A DNA stretch of 10,995 nucleotides from Cyanobium sp. M55B138 (lineage in GTDB: Bacteria > Cyanobacteriota > Cyanobacteriia > PCC-6307 > Cyanobiaceae): positions 1 to 10,995 of the forward strand of contig JAGYNF010000033.1 in assembly GCA_018400215.1 (NCBI GenBank), given 5' to 3'. How positions within the stretch are numbered: position 1 is the stretch's first letter; every line of letters begins with the position of its first letter. The position numbers and the translations under genes were made by a program. This document shows positions 5,948 through 10,995 of the stretch, one piece after another. The notes under the pieces were generated by a model, which saw only the letters and a list, made by a program, of their open reading frames with translations, made no database searches and was not told the DNA's origin.

Positions 5948-7594
5948 ATGACCAGTCCCTCTGCTCCTACTGCCACCCCCGAGCTTCTGGCCTTGGCCGA
6001 GGCCGTGGGCCGCCGCCGCAATTTCGCGATCATCTCCCACCCGGATGCGGGCAAGACCACCCTCACCGAAAAACTGCTCCTCTACGGCGGTGCCATCCAG
6101 CAGGCCGGCGCCGTGAAGGCCAAGGGGGAGCAGCGCAAGGTGACCTCCGACTGGATGGAGCTGGAGAAACAGCGGGGCATCTCGATCACCTCCACCGTGC
6201 TGCAGTTCGACTACAGCGGCAGCACGATCAACCTGCTGGACACCCCGGGCCACCAGGACTTCTCGGAAGACACCTACCGCACCCTGGCGGCCGCGGACAA
6301 CGCGGTGATGCTGGAAGACGCGGCCAAGGGCCTGGAGCCCCAGACCCGCAAGTTGTTTGAGGTGTGCCGCCTGCGCCAGATCCCGATCTTCACCTTCATC
6401 AACAAGATGGACCGGCCGGGCCGCGAGCCGCTGGAGCTCCTGGATGAGATCGAGCAGCAGCTGGGTCTGGCCTGCTGGCCGGTGAACTGGCCGATCGGCA
6501 GTGGCGATCGCTTCCGCGGTGTGATCGACCGGCGCAGCCACGACGTGATCCTGTTTCAGCGGGCTGAGCGGGGTCGCCAGAGCAGCGAGCGGGTGCTGTC
6601 GGTGGCGGAGGCGCGCGAAACGGGAGCGGTGGAGCCGGAACTCCTGGATCAGGCCCTTGAGGAATTGGAGTTGCTGGAGGGTGCCGGTGCCGACCTCGAC
6701 CTGGAGCTGGTGCACGGCGGTGAGCTCAGTCCGGTGTTCTTTGGCTCGGCCATGACCAACTTCGGCGTGCGCCCCTTCCTCGATGCCTTCCTGGAGCTGG
6801 CCCAGAAGCCCGTGGCCCGCAGCAGCAGCGCCGGAGTGATCGATCCGATCCGGCCGGGGTTCAGCGGTTTTGTGTTCAAGCTCCAGGCCAACATGGATCC
6901 CCGCCACCGCGACCGGGTGGCGTTTGTGCGGGTGTGCAGTGGCAAGTTTGAAAAGGACATGACGGTGCAGCACGCCCGCACCGGCAAGGCGATTCGTCTC
7001 TCCCGCCCCCAGAAGCTGTTCGGCCAAGACAGGGAGGTGGTGGAAGACGCCTACCCCGGCGATGTGATCGGCCTCAACAACCCGGGCATGTTCGCCATCG
7101 GCGACACCCTCTACCTGGGGCCCAAGGTGGAATACGAGGGCATTCCCTGCTTCAGCCCGGAGATCTTCGCCTGGCTGCGCAACCCCAACCCCTCGGCCTT
7201 CAAGAGCTTCCGCAAGGGGGTGAACGAACTGCGGGAGGAGGGGGCGGTGCAGATCCTCTACGACACCGATGAGAGCAAGCGCGACCCGATCCTGGCGGCG
7301 GTGGGCCAGCTGCAGCTCGAGGTGGTGCAGTATCGCCTCGAGCATGAGTACGGCGTGCAGACCCGGCTCGAGCCCCTCGGCTTCACGGTGGCCCGCTGGG
7401 TGGTGGGTGGCTGGCCGGCCCTGGAGACGGTGGGGCGGATCTTCAACTGCAAGACCGTGCGTGACGCCTGGAACCGGCCGGTGCTGCTGTTCAAGAACGA
7501 CTGGAACCTGGGCCAGCTGCGCGATGACCATCCCGATCTGGCCTTGGCGGCGGTGGCGCCGGTGGTGAGCGGAGTGGAGCCGATCAATCTCTGA
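5948..7594 (+). CDS. prfC: Peptide chain release factor 3 (RF3)
   Basis: RF3 is the translational GTPase that removes RF1 or RF2 from the ribosome after peptide release. The 548-residue product is slightly longer than E. coli RF3 (529). GTPase motifs are clear: P-loop SHPDAGKTT (30-38), the switch I segment RGISIT (76-81), DTPGH (98-102) and NKMD (152-155). The family's translation-factor domain 2 and C-terminal domain follow, with conserved stretches such as [16 protein letters not shown] and [16 protein letters not shown]. The catalytic histidine of DTPGH is present. A GAGAGG (5934-5939) overlapping the stop codon of the methyltransferase gene lies 8 bases before the ATG and makes a good ribosome binding site. 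The [11 protein letters not shown] segment follows the G3 motif as in other RF3 proteins. The gene appears intact. Confidence 0.97.
   Translation: MTSPSAPTATPELLALAEAVGRRRNFAIISHPDAGKTTLTEKLLLYGGAIQQAGAVKAKGEQRKVTSDWMELEKQRGISITSTVLQFDYSGSTINLLDTPGHQDFSEDTYRTLAAADNAVMLEDAAKGLEPQTRKLFEVCRLRQIPIFTFINKMDRPGREPLELLDEIEQQLGLACWPVNWPIGSGDRFRGVIDRRSHDVILFQRAERGRQSSERVLSVAEARETGAVEPELLDQALEELELLEGAGADLDLELVHGGELSPVFFGSAMTNFGVRPFLDAFLELAQKPVARSSSAGVIDPIRPGFSGFVFKLQANMDPRHRDRVAFVRVCSGKFEKDMTVQHARTGKAIRLSRPQKLFGQDREVVEDAYPGDVIGLNNPGMFAIGDTLYLGPKVEYEGIPCFSPEIFAWLRNPNPSAFKSFRKGVNELREEGAVQILYDTDESKRDPILAAVGQLQLEVVQYRLEHEYGVQTRLEPLGFTVARWVVGGWPALETVGRIFNCKTVRDAWNRPVLLFKNDWNLGQLRDDHPDLALAAVAPVVSGVEPINL
6504..6511. 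repeat. HIP1 palindrome GCGATCGC
   Basis: Second exact copy of the octamer, inside prfC. Two copies in 11 kb is modest, so this lineage is not among the heavily HIP1-enriched cyanobacteria as far as this window shows. Confidence 0.6.
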
Positions 7595-7621
7595 TCAATC
7601 GCTGAAAGTCGGCCCCACGGT

Positions 7622-7634
7622 CGCTGCGGCAGCG
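7622..7634. repeat. Short GC-rich palindrome after prfC
   Basis: CGCTGCGGCAGCG is a perfect inverted repeat in the 73-base gap between prfC and the next small gene. As RNA it would give a 5-base-pair stem with a 3-base loop. No T run follows, so it is not a standard terminator; it might slow or protect the prfC transcript, or be chance in GC-rich DNA. Confidence 0.2.
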
Positions 7635-7667
7635 CGCCAGAATTGGATGTAACGAACCATCACGGCG

Positions 7668-7913
7668 ATGCCCGAGCCGCTTTGGCTGGTGCGTCCCCGC
7701 CCTGACGGGGGCTGCGATTACGTCAGTTTTCAACTCCAACCTGCCTTAGAAGCGGCATCCCTCACCACGGTGGAGATGCGCGAGGGCAGCCACATGCCAC
7801 CCCAGATGCCCCTGCTGAAGCGGCGCCATCGCCTCGATCCGGCAGAGGCGGAGCGCTGTCGCCTGCAGCTCCAACAGGAGGGGGGATTTCAGAGCAGCGA
7901 GCCCCTGTTTTAG
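7668..7913 (+). CDS. Small conserved-type protein, possibly DUF1651-like
   Basis: This 81-residue protein has no signal peptide or membrane segment. It begins PLWLVRPRPDGG and has a basic block, MPLLKRRHRLDPAEAERC (47-64), followed by a probable amphipathic helix and an EGGF near the end. The order WLV, then LLKRR-RL, then a helix and a glycine/aromatic end resembles the DUF1651 family of short picocyanobacterial proteins, recalled from memory and not searched. The function of that family is unknown. The gene stands 73 bases after prfC and 51 bases before the next gene, so it could be read from the upstream operon or alone. No strong ribosome binding site is visible (ACGGCG before the ATG). 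Codon use looks like that of the neighbours, which favours a real gene. Confidence 0.7.
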   Translation: MPEPLWLVRPRPDGGCDYVSFQLQPALEAASLTTVEMREGSHMPPQMPLLKRRHRLDPAEAERCRLQLQQEGGFQSSEPLF

Positions 7914-7964
7914 GCGCCAGCTCGATACGCTCTCAGCAGGCGTTCCACTCCGCCGCCCCCGGTG

Positions 7965-8636
7965 ATGTCCGACTCCCCCGATCAGAACGCCGACCAGACC
8001 CCCTATCAGCGGCTTGGGCTAGAGCCCGACGCCAGTTTTGACGCCGTGCAGGCTGCCCGCCAGGCTGGGCTCGACCAGGCCGGCGACGATCCGATGGCCC
8101 GCTCCCGGGTGGAGGCGGCCTACGACGCCGTGTTGATGGATCGGCTCAAGGAGCGCCAGCAGGGCCGGGTGAGCACCGCAGCCCGCACGGCATCGGCCAA
8201 GGAACAGCTGACCGCTGCACCGCCGCCGCCGCGCCTGCCCCTGCCCGCCCTGCCGCGGGTGGCCCTGCCGCGGGTCTCGGCCCCCAACATCAGTGCCCCA
8301 TCCCTGGAGCTGGTGGAGGGGCAGGATCGCTGGCTGGCCCTGGGGGGCTATGGCCTGCTGCTGCTCCTGCTGCTGCTGCTGCCGACCCCGCCGGCGGAGC
8401 TGGTGCTGGCCCTGGCGACCGGCCTGTGTGTGGTGTTTCTGCAGCGCCGCCGGCGTCGTTTTCTGGCGGCGGTGGGCTGGGGTTTTGCCCTGCTCAGCCT
8501 GGGCCTGGTGCTCGGGGGCCTGCTGATCGCCTCGGCGCCCACCAGCCTGCCCCTGGGGTTACCCCTCACCCTGCCCCAGGTGCAGAGCCTGCCGGCCCTG
8601 CTGCTGCTGCTGCTGGGTGCCCTGCTGGTGGCGTGA
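7965..8636 (+). CDS. CPP1-like (DUF3353) J-like membrane protein
   Basis: The 223-residue product starts with a J-domain-like segment (residues 12-68) containing PYQRLGLEPDASF and VEAAYDAVLMDRLKERQQG. These match the CPP1-like family of cyanobacteria and plastids, whose plant member stabilises protochlorophyllide oxidoreductase as a chaperone. The HPD tripeptide of true J proteins is absent, as is usual in this family, so it should not stimulate Hsp70 in the normal way. A Pro-rich linker (86-113) repeats an LPRV unit. Four hydrophobic stretches follow (about 124-140, 144-160, 167-190, 208-223), with an Arg block RRRRR at 161-165 between the second and third, so the protein is an integral membrane protein, probably thylakoid or plasma membrane. 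I chose the ATG at 7965; a GTG directly before it is an alternative. There is no strong ribosome binding site. It converges on hslO with 2 bases between the stops. Confidence 0.85.
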   Translation: MSDSPDQNADQTPYQRLGLEPDASFDAVQAARQAGLDQAGDDPMARSRVEAAYDAVLMDRLKERQQGRVSTAARTASAKEQLTAAPPPPRLPLPALPRVALPRVSAPNISAPSLELVEGQDRWLALGGYGLLLLLLLLLPTPPAELVLALATGLCVVFLQRRRRRFLAAVGWGFALLSLGLVLGGLLIASAPTSLPLGLPLTLPQVQSLPALLLLLLGALLVA

Positions 8637-8638
8637 GC

Positions 8639-9556
8639 TCAGGCGGCTGCGCTGAGTTCCTCGATCAGGCCGGCCAGTTCGGCGCCGCCCACCCGATACA
8701 CCGCGCTGCAGAAATGGCAGGTGAGCTCGGCTTGGCCGTCCTCCGCCAGCATGCTGGCCAGCTCGTGCCGGCCCAGGAGTTTCAATGACCCCAGGCTGCG
8801 CTCCCGGCTGCAGGGGCAGCTGAAGCGCACCGATTGCCGGGGTTCCCCCACCCCCAGGGGTTGGGGGTCCAGGTCGGGGAAGATGTCCTGCAGCAGGGCC
8901 TCCAGCCGGCCGTCGCAGTCGGCCAGCCGCCGGCTGAAGCCGCTCACCTCCCGGCAGCGCTCCTCCAACAGGGCCACCAGGGCCGGTTCGCGGGCCGCCT
9001 TGGGCAGCACCTGCACCAGCACACCCCCGCTGCACACCACCCCCTGGCTGTTGATCTGCTCGCCCACGAACAGCGCCGAGGGGGTTTGCTCGGAGTGCAG
9101 CAGGTAGGAGGCCACGTCCTCGCCGATGCCGCCGCTCACCAGTTCCACCGTGGAGCTGAAGGGCTCGCCCTCGCCCAGATCCCGCACCACGTGCAGGTAG
9201 CCGGTGCCGGTGGCCCGGCGGAAGTCGAACTGGCGGCTGCCATCCGGCTGCACCACCAGATCCAGTTCCAGCTGGGGTTGGCCCACATAGCCCCGCACGC
9301 TGCCGTTGCGGCCCGCATCCACCATCAGGCCGCGCAGGGGGCCATCGGAGGAGATGCGCAGGTTCACCCGGCCGTGGGCCACCTTCATCGAGCTGGCCAG
9401 CAGCAGGCCGGCGGTCATGGCCCGCCCCAGCAGCGCCGTGGTGAGGAAGGAGAGCTGGTGGCGCTCGGCGGCCCGGCGGCTGGCCGCCGTGGTGGTGACG
9501 GCCACCAGGCGAATCCCGCCCCCGGCGGCGGTGGCCCGCAACAGCTGGTCGCTCAC
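8639..9556 (-). CDS. hslO: Redox-regulated chaperone Hsp33
   Basis: Hsp33 is a cytoplasmic holdase switched on by oxidation: zinc release and disulfide formation in its C-terminal domain expose a surface that binds unfolding proteins. The 305-residue product matches the usual length of about 290-300. The N-terminal domain begins [18 protein letters not shown], a family hallmark. The zinc ligands are Cys247 and Cys249 (CPC) and Cys280 and Cys283 (CHFC), the C-x-C...C-x-x-C pattern, all present. The start is GTG at 9554-9556, inside the stop codon region of the upstream ABC ATPase gene (shared bases GTGA, 9553-9556), with no clear ribosome binding site. This points to translational coupling. 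Residue-by-residue similarity of the start to other Hsp33 proteins supports the GTG. Confidence 0.96.
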   Translation of the reverse strand: MSDQLLRATAAGGGIRLVAVTTTAASRRAAERHQLSFLTTALLGRAMTAGLLLASSMKVAHGRVNLRISSDGPLRGLMVDAGRNGSVRGYVGQPQLELDLVVQPDGSRQFDFRRATGTGYLHVVRDLGEGEPFSSTVELVSGGIGEDVASYLLHSEQTPSALFVGEQINSQGVVCSGGVLVQVLPKAAREPALVALLEERCREVSGFSRRLADCDGRLEALLQDIFPDLDPQPLGVGEPRQSVRFSCPCSRERSLGSLKLLGRHELASMLAEDGQAELTCHFCSAVYRVGGAELAGLIEELSAAA

Positions 9557-10239
9557 ACTGGCCCGCGCATCACCGGCGCATCGTACGAATCGCGTTGCGG
9601 CCGTTGCTCGGCCGGGAAGGGGGTGAGCTGGCCCCGTTGCAGCTGCCAGCCCTGGGGGTTGAGCCGGCGGAACAGTTCCGGTTCGTGGGTGACCACCAGC
9701 ACGGCCCGCTGCTGGGCCAGGCCGGCCAGCAGATCCACCACGTCGGTCCGCACGGCCCAGTCGAGGCCGGCGGTGGGTTCATCGAGGAGCAGCACGCGGG
9801 GGTCGCGCAGCAGCTGCACGGCCAGGGCCAGCCGCCGCTGCTGGCCGCCGCTGAGCTGTTCGGGGCGCTGTTGCAGGGAGAGTCCCTCCAGCCCCACCAG
9901 CTCCAGCACATCCTGGATCGGCCCGCTCTCGAGGCGGCGCTGGCCGAGCCGCAGCTCCTGCCCCACGCTCAGGCCGAGGAAGTGGCGCTCGGGGAACTGA
10001 AACACCAGGCCGCACAGCCAGCGCCGCTGGCGGCTGCTCAGCACCTCCCCCTGCCAGCTGATCCGGCCGCGCTCCAGCTCGGCCAGCCCGGCGATCACCT
10101 CCAGCAGGGTGGTTTTGCCGCTGCCGCTGCGGCCAGCCACCAGCCCCAGCTGCCCCGGCTGGAGCTGCAGGTTCACGTCCTCCAGCACGGGCCGGACCGC
10201 CGTGGCCGGCTGATAGCGCACGCCGCAGAGTTCGAGCAT
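9553..10239 (-). CDS. ABC transporter ATP-binding protein, EcfA/CbiO-like
   Basis: The 228-residue protein is a single ABC ATPase domain. It shows Walker [10 protein letters not shown] (36-44), a Q-loop in [11 protein letters not shown] (79-89), the signature LSGGQQRR (129-136), Walker B VLLLDEP (149-155) and the H-loop His185 in VVTHE. All catalytic elements are present. The FQFPE Q-loop is characteristic of the EcfA/CbiO energy-coupling subunits of vitamin and metal transporters, and resembles plastid ABCI11-type proteins. No membrane partner or substrate-binding subunit is encoded nearby, so the substrate is unknown. I chose the ATG giving [10 protein letters not shown]; the frame continues upstream to 10347 but adds residues foreign to the family and would overlap the divergent DUF3531 gene. 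Its stop overlaps the hslO start by 4 bases. Residues after 210 ([10 protein letters not shown]) are a short unconserved tail. Confidence 0.92.
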   Translation of the reverse strand: MLELCGVRYQPATAVRPVLEDVNLQLQPGQLGLVAGRSGSGKTTLLEVIAGLAELERGRISWQGEVLSSRQRRWLCGLVFQFPERHFLGLSVGQELRLGQRRLESGPIQDVLELVGLEGLSLQQRPEQLSGGQQRRLALAVQLLRDPRVLLLDEPTAGLDWAVRTDVVDLLAGLAQQRAVLVVTHEPELFRRLNPQGWQLQRGQLTPFPAEQRPQRDSYDAPVMRGPV

Positions 10240-10312
10240 CGCCCCAGCATGCCCGCCGATGGGGTGCCGGGGTGGTGGATAGTGAGGGTTCCAACCGTTG
10301 CCGAGCTTGTCC
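10240..10312. promoter_or_regulatory. Divergent promoter spacer, ABC ATPase and DUF3531 genes
   Basis: Seventy-three bases separate the two divergent start codons, so both promoters must lie here or inside the coding starts. I cannot point to convincing -10 and -35 hexamers on either strand; the sequence is G-rich (GGGGTGCCGGGGTGGTGG at 10260-10277). The assignment rests only on gene orientation. Confidence 0.35.
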
Positions 10313-10768
10313 ATGGAGGTGCGCTTCCGCGAGTTCGACCCCTTCAACTGCTGGCTCTGGTTGCGCTTTCCCCATCCCCCGGGCCAGGGGGAGCGCGGCT
10401 ATCTGGAAACCACCTTTGACAGCTGGTTTTTCCTGGGCAAGCTGGGCGGCTTCAATGCCGAGAACCTCCAGGCCCACGAGGCGGACGGGGCCGATTTGGG
10501 CTGGCTCGCCTACGACGCCGACGGGGCGGAGGCCAGCCTGCCTGCCTTGATGCACAACATGGGGCCGATGGAATATCTGGGCAGCTGGGCCCGCTGCTGG
10601 GTGGATCTGGGCACCAGCGATGCCTTCAGCCTCGATGTGCTGATCAATGCCCTGCGGCAGCTCGACAACGACCTGCTGGAGATCCATGAGCTCTGCATCG
10701 GCGGGGTGAATGAGGACTGGCCGATCGAGGAGCAGCCCGATTCCCTCTTCCCGCCGCTGGGCGGCTGA
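10313..10768 (+). CDS. DUF3531 family protein
   Basis: The 151-residue soluble protein matches the DUF3531 family found in cyanobacteria and plant plastids, recalled from memory. Diagnostic stretches are FREFDPFNCWLWLRF (5-19), DSWFFLGKLGGFNAENLQ (36-53), LMHNMG (79-84), RCWVDLGTSDAFSLDVLINALRQL (94-117) and GGVNEDWP (130-137). The function of the family is not known to me. It is acidic overall, with no signal peptide or membrane segment. The start is the ATG giving MEVRFREF, which agrees with the family's beginning; a TTG 15 bases upstream is less likely. It is followed after 14 bases by rsmE on the same strand, which suggests cotranscription, but a shared job is inference only. Confidence 0.88.
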   Translation: MEVRFREFDPFNCWLWLRFPHPPGQGERGYLETTFDSWFFLGKLGGFNAENLQAHEADGADLGWLAYDADGAEASLPALMHNMGPMEYLGSWARCWVDLGTSDAFSLDVLINALRQLDNDLLEIHELCIGGVNEDWPIEEQPDSLFPPLGG

Positions 10769-10770
10769 GC

Positions 10771-10775
10771 GGAGG
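10771..10775 (+). promoter_or_regulatory. Ribosome binding site of rsmE
   Basis: GGAGG lies 7 bases before the rsmE ATG at 10783 and just after the DUF3531 stop codon. It is one of the best Shine-Dalgarno matches in the window and supports the chosen start. Confidence 0.7.
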
Positions 10776-10782
10776 CGGCGGC

Positions 10783-10995
10783 ATGGCGAGGGAGTGGCGC
10801 CGGCTGCTGGTGTCCGTCGAGCGTTTCGGTGCTGGGGGCGGTGGGCTGGTGTTGCGGGCGGAGGAAAGCCACTACCTGCGTCGGGTGCTGCGGCTGCGGC
10901 CCGGCGATCAGCTGGCCCTGGTGGATGGGGCCGGCCGTCTCTGGACCGCCCGGCTGCAGCCCGGCGATGCCGCCGGCGGGGACGCGGCGGTGGTG
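10783..10995 (+). CDS. rsmE: 16S rRNA (uracil-1498-N3)-methyltransferase, 5' part
   Basis: The first 71 codons lie in the window; the gene is cut by its right edge. RsmE methylates N3 of U1498 in the 16S rRNA of the assembled 30S subunit, near the decoding centre. The N-terminal PUA-like domain is recognisable: MAREWRRLLVSVERF, then EESHYLRRVLRLRPGDQLALVDGAGRLW (residues 27-54), which is the strongly conserved substrate-binding region of the family. The SPOUT catalytic domain is outside the window. It sits 14 bases after the DUF3531 gene and has a good ribosome binding site. Confidence 0.93.
   Translation, partial: MAREWRRLLVSVERFGAGGGGLVLRAEESHYLRRVLRLRPGDQLALVDGAGRLWTARLQPGDAAGGDAAVV

Noticed and set aside
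5246..7531. Minus-strand open frame of 761 codons antisense to the methyltransferase gene and prfC
   Set aside because: It spans two well-supported genes, is His, Leu and Gly-rich without motifs, and is explained by GC-rich third positions.
8834..10419. Long plus-strand open frames antisense to hslO and the ABC ATPase gene
   Set aside because: The opposite strand encodes Hsp33 and an ABC ATPase with all motifs; the plus frames have none.
9779..10687. Minus-strand frame of 302 codons crossing the ABC ATPase start and the DUF3531 gene
   Set aside because: It covers the divergent promoter and two supported genes in the wrong frame and shows no domain.

Overview
The window looks like chromosome of a high-GC picocyanobacterium of the Cyanobium/Synechococcus type. 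The evidence is a cyanobacterial-type class II (B12-dependent) ribonucleotide reductase, a CPP1-like (DUF3353) J-like membrane protein, a DUF3531 protein, a probable DUF1651-like small protein, RF3 with a cyanobacterial-style sequence, and two copies of the HIP1 palindrome GCGATCGC. I see no phage, CRISPR, insertion sequence or biosynthetic cluster. Most of the window is dense housekeeping sequence.

Layout. Positions 1-455 carry no gene I can defend; near 304-370 on the minus strand there is a perfect TATAAT and a 13-codon integrase-like start that could be a relic. A complete minus-strand tRNA-Ser(UGA) follows at 456-540, directly downstream of nrdJ on the same strand (585-2930, minus). The nrdJ to mscS divergent intergenic region (2931-3081) holds an 11-base direct repeat, a small palindrome and a candidate nrdJ promoter. 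A plus-strand run follows: a large MscS-family channel (3082-5274), a class I SAM methyltransferase overlapping it by 17 bases (5258-5935), prfC/RF3 12 bases later (5948-7594), then a small protein (7668-7913) and a CPP1-like protein (7965-8636). The last converges, with only 2 bases between, on hslO (8639-9556, minus). hslO is translationally coupled, through a GTGA overlap, to an upstream EcfA/CbiO-like ABC ATPase (9553-10239, minus). From a 73-base divergent spacer, a DUF3531 protein (10313-10768, plus) and the start of rsmE (10783 to the window end, plus) are transcribed the other way.

Functional themes: dNTP synthesis (nrdJ), translation and ribosome maintenance (tRNA-Ser, RF3, RsmE), stress and proteostasis (Hsp33, the CPP1-like protein) and membrane tension release (MscS family). 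Nothing here amounts to a clearly new multi-gene system. The points most worth a second look are the paired TGGCAAAACCC elements upstream of nrdJ, the solitary Ecf-like ATPase coupled to hslO, the methyltransferase placed between mscS and prfC, and the possible decayed integrase next to the tRNA.
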